DNA of 26,980 bases. Origin: Ectocarpus siliculosus. Taxonomy: Eukaryota > Sar > Phaeophyceae > Ectocarpales > Ectocarpaceae. The notes beneath the pieces were generated by a model. It did no database searches. It was not told the DNA's origin and worked only from the letters and a program-made list of their open reading frames with translations. How positions within the stretch are numbered: the stretch's first letter is position 1; every line of letters begins with the position of its first letter. The translations under genes and the position numbers were made by a program. The stretch is from positions 46,851 to 73,830 of the forward strand of contig FN648038.1 of the NCBI GenBank assembly GCA_000310025.1, written 5' to 3'. This document shows positions 9,599 to 17,677 of the stretch, piece by piece.

Positions 9599-11386
9599 TC
9601 ACCAAACCCACCCCAACGACGAGAGGGCGAAACACGAGCTGCCAGCTGTTAAGGCTCCAGCGGCGATCATGGCGGTGACCACGGAGTCGGACACAAAAGA
9701 CGCAGGAGACCCAGAGTCCAGCAGTGCCACTCGCGCGAGTTGAGAAGTGGCTGTAGGTCCTCCATGCAGCAGAACCCGGGTGGTGTAAGAGTCCGAGTCC
9801 AACAGGAGCGTGCCGCCGACCAGATCGGGCCCGTGTTCCAGAAGAGGAGGTTGGTCTGCACAAGCGGAGGTCGAGGCCACCAGATGAACACCAGGAGCAT
9901 GGTCCCCCGGAGCGTCCAAACGGAGACAAGCTGGGTCTTCACCCCGGTCCTCCCGTGACGACGAACCGGCCGCGGTAGCAACCTCGTGGATGCGTCTACG
10001 GCCATGGGGAAGAGGCTGCGAAATGGGGGGGGTGGGGGAAGTGGAGGCGGGGAGAGCTTCGCCAGACAGGGGATGATCCCGCAAAAGGCGCCGAACTTCC
10101 ATCAAAGCTTTTCCCAACAAGTTTTTACCGCTAGACGCCCACTTGGATGAAATGCTAGCCTCCGGAAAGCATGCAGACATGCCGATACCCCAAACACGAT
10201 CAAAGGGGCTGGCTTCCGCAAGGAGGCGGGTACCCGTCTCCAGTAAATGTTGTTTCATGTCGTGGTTCTGAGCGAATTTGGCATACGACCCCGTAAGCAC
10301 GATCTCTTCTCGACGACGCTCCCATTCGGCATAGTCAAAAGGACGTACGTTACGACCTAAGTATTTGTGTGTCTTAGGATCGGTTGCAGCCATGATTTTG
10401 TCATACGACGTCATATCCCCAAACAACTTCGCTTTTTCAGACATCATAAATTGCTCACCACATGAAAAACGTACCCCCAGTACGTCAAAAGCCGAGGGAG
10501 TCCATTGCGAGAACACAGACGGAGGTTTCCAGAAGAGGAGGACGTCATCCGAAGCGTACTCGCATTTGTCATCAAACGGCGGAGCCGGTGCAGGGTGGAG
10601 GGGCAAAGAGCGGGCACCAGGCACGGGCGGGGGTGGGCCAAGCGGACGGGTCCTCATCTCCGACGGGGAGGACCCAGAAAGCGAGGGAGGAGCGGGCGAA
10701 GTCGTTCCGGTCCATGGTCCGGAGGGCGGCCTACGAGCGGCGGCTCCGGCGAGGTCAATGTTAGCAGAGGCCATGCGGCTATGAGAGACCCGTTCGTTAG
10801 GAGAAGTCTTTCCTGCGGCAGACGGATGTGTATGAATGGACGCAGGGCGCTCTGGACTACTCCCCCGTGACAAAGGAGCCGAACCTTCCACAGAATGGTG
10901 GGCACTACCATCCGATCCCGATGGCAGTGGTGCAGTCAGCACGTTGTGGGCAGCAGAGGAAGACGCATTCGTATCAGGTGCTGTCACACGGGGGCAGCGG
11001 ACGGTCGAAGACAACGAAAGCTGCGAAAGAGAAGGAGAATCGACGGGATCCCCGGCGAATGTAGAAGAAGGCTCGTGTGCTATCCGAGAAGAGGCCCGGC
11101 TGACAACACCAAAAGAGTCTTGGCGAACAGTAGTAGACGAGGTTCTTGTTCCTTCTGTAACCCGAGACGACGAGGTGAGCAGGGGTGAACCGCTCGACAT
11201 CTTACCTCCCTGTCGCCCACACCACAAAGGTTGTGCCGGAGTGGGTTTGTCATGTCCAATACCAGCAGACGATGAGGCGGGCGACGAGGAGGCGGGCCGA
11301 GAAACTAAACGTGATTTGGGGACATCGGGAGTATCCAAAGAAGTAGGCTGTACACGAACATCTTGGGAGACTCCAAAAGGGTGCAC
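9599..11386 (-). CDS. NADAR domain plus protease N-terminal half of inner-element pol
   Basis: The 595-codon ORF starts at a GTG but is in the same frame as gag. Only the TGA at 11435-11437 and 16 further codons separate them. Residues 1-280 are Ser/Pro-rich and disordered-looking. Residues 280-440 form a full NADAR domain: FW at 285-286, FSQW at 292-295, EQF at 311-313, KF at 370-371, DRVWGIGM at 396-403 and NLLGKALMEVR at 422-432. NADAR proteins include hydrolases that remove ADP-ribose from guanine. A linker leads to the protease, whose active-site loop is LLDSGSPASF (DSG at 557-559). The frame fails at residue 595 inside the protease, where one extra base in a G-rich run (near 9612-9622) explains the switch to the next ORF. 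Placement between gag and protease is unusual for Ty3/gypsy. Confidence 0.9.
   Translation of the reverse strand: MHPFGVSQDVRVQPTSLDTPDVPKSRLVSRPASSSPASSSAGIGHDKPTPAQPLWCGRQGGKMSSGSPLLTSSSRVTEGTRTSSTTVRQDSFGVVSRASSRIAHEPSSTFAGDPVDSPSLSQLSLSSTVRCPRVTAPDTNASSSAAHNVLTAPLPSGSDGSAHHSVEGSAPLSRGSSPERPASIHTHPSAAGKTSPNERVSHSRMASANIDLAGAAARRPPSGPWTGTTSPAPPSLSGSSPSEMRTRPLGPPPPVPGARSLPLHPAPAPPFDDKCEYASDDVLLFWKPPSVFSQWTPSAFDVLGVRFSCGEQFMMSEKAKLFGDMTSYDKIMAATDPKTHKYLGRNVRPFDYAEWERRREEIVLTGSYAKFAQNHDMKQHLLETGTRLLAEASPFDRVWGIGMSACFPEASISSKWASSGKNLLGKALMEVRRLLRDHPLSGEALPASTSPTPPISQPLPHGRRRIHEVATAAGSSSREDRGEDPACLRLDAPGDHAPGVHLVASTSACADQPPLLEHGPDLVGGTLLLDSDSYTTRVLLHGGPTATSQLARVALLDSGSPASFVSDSVVTAMIAAGALTAGSSCFALSSLGWVW
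10067..10549 (-). other. NADAR domain (ADP-ribose/guanine glycohydrolase fold) inside pol
   Basis: The segment matches the NADAR/YbiA-like pattern along about 160 residues: aromatic FW start, FSQW, the E of GEQFMMSEKAKLFGD, the charged WERRREEIV helix, KFAQN, HLLETG, EASPFDRVWGIGM and NLLGKALMEVR. The spacing is normal, there is no internal stop, and no obvious key residue is lost. This implies purifying selection until recently. The family assignment is from memory of its conserved motifs. The role in the element is inference. Confidence 0.9.
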
Positions 11387-11434
11387 GGTGGTTGCTGTTG
11401 ACGGTAGTACCGGCTGAACTCCGCCATCGGCAAG

Positions 11435-11437
11435 TCA
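11435..11437 (-). promoter_or_regulatory. In-frame UGA between gag and pol, candidate readthrough site
   Basis: Gag ends AAG AAA TGA CTT GCC, and the same frame is then open through the NADAR/protease ORF. A UGA followed by C is among the leakiest stop contexts in eukaryotes. Low-level readthrough would give a gag-pol fusion without frameshifting. I see no obvious strong downstream RNA structure. Confidence 0.5.
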
Positions 11438-14400
11438 TTTCTTACCCTTCCAGCCCCTCTTAGCCGAAGTGGAAGTCTCCGACGAGGATTCTGTGTGTGA
11501 GGACTGTTTCATGTCCGATGTGTCAAATGAGCGGCGGGCTCGTCCGGAGGAGTGATTACGGGGTGGGTTGCGTCCTGTAGGGCGTCTATACGAGGTCATG
11601 CGCTTTTTCCACCGACTCCAAAGTGCGGGATCTTTTTCCATGCAGCGCTTGATGTCATTGTTAAGCAGGCCTGTGGCGTTAATGAAACCACGAGTACAGG
11701 ATTTGAAGGAGTGATCTTCGCCTAAGCAGTTGAGGCACTTGCCCTTGTACAGCCGAAGCGCGTTGCGGCGGTCTTCAGCTGAGACCAAGGGGGTGAACAA
11801 TGGCGGATGATTCTTGGTTAGAGCCATCTCACTAGCGACATTGTACACCTCTTGAAAGTGTCCTTGCAACGGCCAGTCGCTGTAGTGCAACAGAAAAGGG
11901 TCCCGATCATCATTAGGCAGAGGGTCAACACTCATCACCGCAGCCGAAGAACCTCGGCTCCACGAAGGGGTCACCGACGAATGGAACGCCGAAGAAGCTA
12001 CAGCACGCGAAACAGCAGACGAACTCCTAGCATTCGTGGAAGACACCGAAAAAAAATCGTCCCCATGTACCGCCGGCGTGTGCGCGAATGCACGCTTGTC
12101 CAACACATCCCACATATCGTCCAAGCACGAAGCATGTCGCCCAAAAGGGGCTTCCATGGAGAGCTGCTCATCCTTGTACACCTGTCCAGACACTACGGGA
12201 AACTGCTTCAACATGGAGTCTCGAACAGCTATCTGCACTTGCGCATCCGAAGGCTTGAACGCGTGGTGAGAAACCATGACGGTCATGGCCAGAGCCTTAT
12301 AGCGACGAATGTATTCTCCGTAAGTCTCGCCGGTGGACACGCCAAAACTACGAAGACGATCAATCCCCGAGCTCTTGTCTTGAGTGTCCCAGGCAGCCGC
12401 CAATTTCTGGATGAAGAACGCGTACGTCGAGGGCCCGGCCGGTTCCTTGCGCAGATGGTTTTCTACCTGTTGGAAAGTGGCATCAAGAAATTCCAGCGTG
12501 GCACGGTTGGTGGTTTGACCGTCAACGACAGCAGCACGAACACGTTTGCGCAACAACGGAAGCCATCCTGCGACCCAGGTGGAGGAAGTGAAAGTCTGCT
12601 TGCGTTTGACGTCGCTTTTGTTGAGGATCTCGGTGACCACGCCCTTGCAGCTAGACGCGAAACGAGCAAATTCATCGGGATCAGAACCAAGGGGCAAGCG
12701 TGTGACACTATCAAGTTGTTCCGGCTTCAGTTTGTCCATCTTGTCTTGAATGCGAATGGTGTCGGCCTCCGCTGCAGCGGCGTCCGCGGCGTCCAACGCC
12801 TCCTGCCGCGCTCTCGCCCCCGTGGAAGACAAAGGCAAGCTAGCATCATCCGGAGGCAACGGCGATGTCGCGTGGGCCGGTGACGCGATGACGTGTCCGG
12901 TCGCCAAGCAAGGATCGAGCAGGATAGACGGACGCGGGAGGGGGGGGGGCACCACCAAAGGCTGTTGTGGCAGAGCTGAGGCGGTCGACGCTGATGGCAC
13001 CACCAAAGGCTGTTGCGGCAGAGCTGGGGCGGTCGGCGCTGATGACGATGACACTGCCGTGGCCCTGGCAGCCGCCTCTTCATGAACCTCGTGCCCTGGA
13101 CGAACTCCCGAGGAACTCGAAGCGTGGTCTTGCAGTGGTGCCAAATGCGCTCGTGACGAAAAAGGTGGGGCAGAAAATGGTATGCTAGGGGCGTTCGAGG
13201 GCACAGAAGGTGGTACATTCGAGTCGGCAGCAGCATCCACAACTTGGCCAGGCGTTTGCGCGCGCAGGAGAGTGAGCACTTGTTCCAACAGCATTTCAGT
13301 ACGGGAAGCCGAAGTCGAGGCGTGTGATGCAGCATTGTGCGGTGGACCAACCCGTTCGTCCAAAGGCAAGGAAGATGTGGGCGGATCTACCACGGTGTGT
13401 GTAGGGGCATGGCTTTTAACCGCGGCGGAATGTTCACGAAGTTGCATGTTGGCAAGTTTGAACGCCAAGGTAGACACGGGCGGCGGTCCTACATCAGCGG
13501 GGGGGCGCAAAACCCGTGGCGAAGAACAGAGAGAACCATCTTCTGAGGCATTCTTGCGTTCCCCCAACAGCCCAGAACTACGAAAATCACACCGATCATA
13601 CTGCACTTGCCTGCGACCCCGACCTGACTTCCGTCGCCCTTTGCCCCCTCGACCGCTGTCCGAGCTGGTCGCCCTGCTGTTGCCCCCGCTCCTCGTCGGG
13701 CTCCGGCTGCGGCTACGCCTACGCGAAGGCGTGTTGCTCCCGCGACGGTCGCTGCTCCGGCTGCGACCACGCCGAGACGAAGGCGCGTGACGTTGCTGTC
13801 GGTCGGTGCTCCGGCTCCGGCTCCGGCTCCGGCTCTCGCGGTGTCGACGCTTGGACGAAGATCTGGGAGGTTGGGTTCCCGCGTACCCCCGCCCGCCATC
13901 TTCGACACCCGGCCCCCGCGAAGTGCGCTCGGCCGTCCCGCTCTTGTCCGTGGGGGCTTGATCACCCCAACGGCTCCTCCGGCTGGTGGAGGCAGGAGCC
14001 GCCGACAGACTGTAGTCCTTGGTCCCTCCGGAAGCATGGACACGACTTGCAGAATCCTGCTGAGGGAGCTGCAGAGCATGCTGAAAATCTTCGTTAGTTG
14101 CAGTACGAGCTAGCGGCAACCGAATTCCCCCATTGTGCACCACCACCGCTGTTCCCTGGGGACCCTCGGTGAAAGCAGCCCTACGGAGAGCAGACACTAA
14201 CCGAAACACACTCTGTCGTAAGGACGATTCAAGCTGGTCGAGGAATGGACTCGATACAAGATGTGCAAAACCAAGGTCTGTATAAGAATCGGGACAGCGG
14301 TCACGCACAATTTGTTGGAGGACAGCCCACGCAAAAAGGGCACTAGTTCGATCAGCATCATGGAAGGTGATCACGTGTGTGGGCGTGGAAAGGGGACGGG

Positions 14401-15970
14401 ACAGGAACGCTGTGTCTTCCGGGTGAAACCTGTACTCCTCGGCTTCGTCGTCCGACGCGCCGTCGGCATCCCCGGCCGGCCTACCCAGCGTCACAGAAAA
14501 CTGGGGAGCAGCAGCCACTTCCGGAGCCGCCTGGGGCGTGGGAGGGGGCACGACACGACGATGGGCGGGTCGCGAAAGCAAAGTTGAAGCTTGCGGCCGG
14601 TGCTCGAGGTCCTCCAGCCGTGATCGGAGCGCCCCCTGCTTCGCCCTAGCAGCCCGGACATACTCCTCGCGCGCCGCTAGTTCCGCTTTCTTCTGCGCAG
14701 CAGCCCGAGCAGCCTCGCGCTCCTCCTCCTGCTTCCTCGCAGCCTCCGCCAGAGCAGCCTGACGCTCCTCCTCCTGCTTCCTCGCAGCTTCCGCCAGAGC
14801 AGCCTCACGCTCCTTCGCCTGCTTCCTCGCAGCCTCCGCCAGAGCAGCCTGACGCTCCTCCTCCTGCTTCCTCGCATCATCCGCCAGAGCAGCCTCACGT
14901 TCCTCCAGCAGCTTCCGCTCTTCCGCCGCCGCTACCTTGCTAGCCGGGATCGAGAAAGGGCGAGCGCAAATGGGGGAACCAGGAGACAAACGAGCTGCCC
15001 TGACCACGTCGCGCAGGGAGATCCGTCCAGCGGTGTACGCCTGTTCCAGGTCCGCCGGATTCGCCGTGGCGATGTTGTACCTCAGGTCATCAGCTGTGGA
15101 CGCGCCTGGAGTGGACTCGCTCTCGTCGCCCGTCCCGGCCCCTGCAATCAGCTCCGCGGTGGACGGCTCGCCCTCGGCCTCGTAATCGAGGATTTCCTCA
15201 TTGCCGTCCATCATTTCCACATAGCCGCTGGACATGGTGTTCTCTTTTTTCAAAAAGACAGGGCCAGAGGAAGGGCAGCTACTATCGATTTTTACAAGTG
15301 CAGAACGGCCAGCAACAGCAGATGTGTCACCCCCAACCGCTGTTGCGATAGCAGAACCGATTGCAGCGGAAACAGTAAAGCGGGGCGTAATCGCGGTAGA
15401 AGCAAGCCGAGGTCCATGCGAAAAACGGAGATACCCACAGGATAGCATACGCCCGGTGATAAAAGCTTGATGCACACGAGGTTGAAGCGGATCCAACCAA
15501 GCAGAAAAGGCGTCCAAAAGCACACCAGGCCACGCATACACAGCAGTGGAAGCTAGCACAAAAGGACCGGTATTAAATGGAGACACGAGATTGTCCGACC
15601 AAAACACACACAGAGCAGCACGGCGTTCCTCCGCAACGGGTGCCGAAGTGCGAGCAAAGACCGCTGTGGGTTTGCGCTGTTGAAAGGTTTCCAATTCAAA
15701 TGCCTTGAGGGTGAATGATGCTCCAAAAACAATTTCCATGTGATTGCGAAAAATGGAGGGAAGGCTGGTGGGGCGGCTGACACCCAATTTGTGTGCACAC
15801 AATGCTCTCCACGTCGAAACAAGCGGAGTCAAATCGGAGACCACCACAGGGAAATCCGCGGACATCGGCCGGTACGCCGGCATGAATGCAGTAGAGGTGG
15901 TAGCGGACGCGGGAAGCATGCTATCATCTCGAGTCCCACTACACAAAGGCAACAACTCCGGTTGCTGCAT
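11435..15970 (-). CDS. Gag polyprotein of the inner element (long, multi-domain)
   Basis: The open frame begins at a GTG at 15988. The first ATG is at 15970, and a later ATG at 15235 (MSSGYVEMMDG) is an alternative start. Numbering from 15988: residues 1-250 are compact, not low complexity, and unrecognised. Residues 352-450 are an Ala/Glu/Lys/Arg coiled coil of 15-residue repeats. Residues 535-645 form an unrecognised globular module. Residues 708-793 are an RS domain rich in SRSRS and RRRSRSRS. Residues 1080-1310 are capsid-like. Residues 1418-1431 are a CCHC knuckle with perfect C-x2-C-x4-H-x4-C spacing. The last 60 residues are basic. Gag coats the element RNA and forms the particle. At about 1,500 residues it is several times longer than typical Ty3/gypsy gag. 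A UGA ends it in the pol frame. Confidence 0.9.
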   Translation of the reverse strand: MQQPELLPLCSGTRDDSMLPASATTSTAFMPAYRPMSADFPVVVSDLTPLVSTWRALCAHKLGVSRPTSLPSIFRNHMEIVFGASFTLKAFELETFQQRKPTAVFARTSAPVAEERRAALCVFWSDNLVSPFNTGPFVLASTAVYAWPGVLLDAFSAWLDPLQPRVHQAFITGRMLSCGYLRFSHGPRLASTAITPRFTVSAAIGSAIATAVGGDTSAVAGRSALVKIDSSCPSSGPVFLKKENTMSSGYVEMMDGNEEILDYEAEGEPSTAELIAGAGTGDESESTPGASTADDLRYNIATANPADLEQAYTAGRISLRDVVRAARLSPGSPICARPFSIPASKVAAAEERKLLEEREAALADDARKQEEERQAALAEAARKQAKEREAALAEAARKQEEERQAALAEAARKQEEEREAARAAAQKKAELAAREEYVRAARAKQGALRSRLEDLEHRPQASTLLSRPAHRRVVPPPTPQAAPEVAAAPQFSVTLGRPAGDADGASDDEAEEYRFHPEDTAFLSRPLSTPTHVITFHDADRTSALFAWAVLQQIVRDRCPDSYTDLGFAHLVSSPFLDQLESSLRQSVFRLVSALRRAAFTEGPQGTAVVVHNGGIRLPLARTATNEDFQHALQLPQQDSASRVHASGGTKDYSLSAAPASTSRRSRWGDQAPTDKSGTAERTSRGPGVEDGGRGYAGTQPPRSSSKRRHRESRSRSRSRSTDRQQRHAPSSRRGRSRSSDRRGSNTPSRRRSRSRSPTRSGGNSRATSSDSGRGGKGRRKSGRGRRQVQYDRCDFRSSGLLGERKNASEDGSLCSSPRVLRPPADVGPPPVSTLAFKLANMQLREHSAAVKSHAPTHTVVDPPTSSLPLDERVGPPHNAASHASTSASRTEMLLEQVLTLLRAQTPGQVVDAAADSNVPPSVPSNAPSIPFSAPPFSSRAHLAPLQDHASSSSGVRPGHEVHEEAAARATAVSSSSAPTAPALPQQPLVVPSASTASALPQQPLVVPPPLPRPSILLDPCLATGHVIASPAHATSPLPPDDASLPLSSTGARARQEALDAADAAAAEADTIRIQDKMDKLKPEQLDSVTRLPLGSDPDEFARFASSCKGVVTEILNKSDVKRKQTFTSSTWVAGWLPLLRKRVRAAVVDGQTTNRATLEFLDATFQQVENHLRKEPAGPSTYAFFIQKLAAAWDTQDKSSGIDRLRSFGVSTGETYGEYIRRYKALAMTVMVSHHAFKPSDAQVQIAVRDSMLKQFPVVSGQVYKDEQLSMEAPFGRHASCLDDMWDVLDKRAFAHTPAVHGDDFFSVSSTNARSSSAVSRAVASSAFHSSVTPSWSRGSSAAVMSVDPLPNDDRDPFLLHYSDWPLQGHFQEVYNVASEMALTKNHPPLFTPLVSAEDRRNALRLYKGKCLNCLGEDHSFKSCTRGFINATGLLNNDIKRCMEKDPALWSRWKKRMTSYRRPTGRNPPRNHSSGRARRSFDTSDMKQSSHTESSSETSTSAKRGWKGKK
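12948..13043. repeat. 48-bp tandem duplication within gag
   Basis: Two 48-bp units (12948-12995 and 12996-13043), each beginning ggcaccaccaaaggctgttg, encode duplicated ALPQQPLVVP segments in the Pro-rich linker of gag. They differ at only a few bases, so the duplication is recent. The number is a multiple of three, and the frame is kept. Confidence 0.9.
14720..14899. repeat. 45-bp tandem repeats encoding the gag coiled coil
   Basis: About four units of 45 bp encode variants of EAALAEAARKQEEER. Units differ by a few substitutions (for example ADDARKQ, KQAKE) and all keep the frame. The 15-residue period with alternating Ala and charged residues predicts a long helix. Confidence 0.92.
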
Positions 15971-15988
15971 GCAAAGCGTGTCCGCCAC

Positions 15989-16310
15989 CGAAATAACTTC
16001 ATGGACGCCGATGCAGACTAAATAGCTCGGGAGGGGTGGCGAACGTAGGAAAAATCACCTACAACATCGCGATGACCGCCGAGGCGCGTATCCTTCGCAA
16101 GGTCCCAGTCCCGCGGACGCTTAGCAAACGCATCGCAAGCCAGCATCTCGACAGGAGAAGAAGCAGAGAAGGTTAAGTCTAGATTCTCGTGGGGGGTGAG
16201 ACCAAATAACCAACAACCCAGTGGTTATGAAGAAAGCGTGACAACAACACACAGCAGTGTGGAGGCCGCGTCCAGCACCCGCTTACCGTGTAATGCCAGC
16301 TGACGCCAAG
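15989..16310 (-). other. 5' leader of the inner element, with primer-binding-site-like sequence
   Basis: This is the untranslated stretch between the 5' LTR and gag. On the minus strand, two bases after the LTR, it reads TGGCGTCAGCTGG (16296-16308). It starts with the TGG that pairs with a tRNA CCA end. The primer tRNA would end in CCAGCTGACGCCA. I cannot name the tRNA from this window. The outer element has a similar site at 19539-19551. Confidence 0.6.
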
Positions 16311-16606
16311 TTTAAAGGAGGGGAAGCCGTGGGCGGTAGCTTGCTCCTAGAGATAGATGAAGGTAGGTTCTGTCGTTGACACGCTTGTCCACGATCGCGT
16401 TGAGATGAGAAAGTTGCTTGTTATTGCTGAGAGACGATCAGCAAGGGTCTGAGGTGAAGTGGGGATCCAACTTCACCTCAGGGGGTACGCAGACTAGACA
16501 AATCCTAAGAGGGTAGGTGTCTGAAGGGTATACCTCCTGGGACCGACCCACATCCTATCAACAATAAGATGTACCCTATTTAAGCTAGCAGCCACACTCC
16601 TTAACA
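16311..16606 (-). repeat. 5' LTR of the inner element (296 bp)
   Basis: This is the partner of 2755-3050 at a constant offset of 13,556 bp, with 294 of 296 positions identical and no indel. It would drive transcription on the minus strand from a TATA-like element at 16577-16583. The two hairpins recur at 16449-16481 and 16424-16444. Confidence 0.95.
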
Positions 16607-16610
16607 CGGA
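16607..16610. repeat. Right target-site duplication (cgga) of the inner element
   Basis: This is the partner of the cgga at 2751-2754. It lies directly after the right LTR, inside the protease-RT coding region of the outer element. Confidence 0.9.
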
Positions 16611-17674
16611 ACAGTATCTAACGAAAGTTCATCTGCCGACAAAATACGCGGCTCGACTACTACGGCGGTTTCAACGGACGGTATGCATTCAGTGAATGCT
16701 TTTACGATCATCGCATGACGAGGGCAAATATTATAACGGTGACGTAATTTGACTGAGTGTTCTTCCGCATTTCTGTGAACGGCTGCAACACGGGGGGACG
16801 GCGATGGATCAACACCGTGTTGAGAATGTTTACGATGAATAGCGGGGACAATGGTGTCACTACACTCAAAAGTCAAACGTTCATTTTTCCAGTCAAGTAC
16901 TGCCGCAAACCGGGTCATTGCCTCGTTGTCGAGGAGTATTTGATCAGGACCGAGCGATGGTACGACCAACGCATCGATTCGGCGGGACACGTCTCCGAAC
17001 CGAACAACGAACGAAATAAATCCTAAAACTTTGACGGGTGCTCCATTTGCGGCACTAAGTGTTAGGGACGGAGACGGTATGGGCTCTAAATGAGCAAACG
17101 ATAACGATGGGTGCTGTTTCAAAAACGACAGTGAAACGCACGTGACGTCACTTGCAGTATCAATGGTGATTTGAGGGAGAAATTGGCCATCGATATGTCC
17201 AGGAGCGCGAACGCGTTTGGATGAAAAAGACAGAGACAAAGACGGTTTTTTCCGCGCCAGCGCTGAGCTGTACCACGAAACACGTTTTTTAAATCCCTCG
17301 GAATTCCTCTTCCTCTTCTTACGCTCCGATACATTCTTCGGTACGGCAACAATCCTGTCGGCCCTTGTTTTATTGGCACTCTTACGAAAACGCGATGCCT
17401 CAAGGGACGCTCTATCAACCACGTCTAAATCGGCTGCGACAATTGAACGCTCTAACCTTCTATGTGATTGTTCTACGACAGGGGACGCATGCGCCTTATT
17501 TACAAGTCGTTTGGTACTCTTCGAACTCGATCTATCACTCCGAGCACTAGACGATATGGACGAACGCGCAAGTGACGCAACACGGTCAAAAGATCTTTTC
17601 ACGCCCTTACTGCTAATTGCTACGGCAACCGCAGATTTCTTCCCAAGTATTGTGGGCACAACACCTGGGCACCC
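16607..17674 (-). pseudogene. Protease region of the outer element's pol, cut by the inner element
   Basis: This frame continues directly from the outer gag after a TAG. Residues are numbered from the GTG at 17659. The first 150 are basic and Ser-rich. A retropepsin-like domain follows: ITIDTASDVTCVS with the catalytic D167, a hydrophobic flap region near 200-220, and ILLDNEAM near 241-248 in the place of the usual ILG-D. The active-site triad is Asp-Thr-Ala rather than Asp-Thr/Ser-Gly, which may impair activity. The ORF ends at a stop supplied by the inner LTR (TGTTAA, 16601-16606 on the plus strand), not by the outer gene itself. Confidence 0.82.
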
Positions 17675-17677
17675 CTA
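17675..17677 (-). promoter_or_regulatory. In-frame UAG between outer gag and pol, candidate readthrough site
   Basis: Gag ends GAC CCC GAA TAG GGG TGC CCA, and the same frame continues into protease. A UAG followed by GG at a gag-pol border in the same frame resembles the arrangement used by gammaretroviruses. Because this copy has three other TAGs elsewhere, decay is a competing explanation. Confidence 0.4.

Larger units (their letters stand above)
2755..16606 (-). mobile_element. Inner Ty3/gypsy (chromovirus-like) retrotransposon carrying a NADAR domain, nested in the outer element
   Basis: Two 296-bp LTRs with two mismatches bound 13,852 bp. The flanks carry a 4-bp duplication, cgga, at 2751-2754 and 16607-16610. 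On the minus strand the order is 5' LTR, PBS-like site, leader, gag, NADAR, protease, RT, RNase H, integrase with chromodomain-like and Tudor-like tail, a 1.26-kb 3' noncoding stretch, 3' LTR. The near-identical LTRs and intact catalytic motifs indicate a recent insertion. Gag, the NADAR/protease ORF and the integrase ORF share one frame. The RT ORF sits one frame off, so two opposite one-base shifts explain the whole pattern. It inserted in the same orientation as its host element. Confidence 0.95.
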
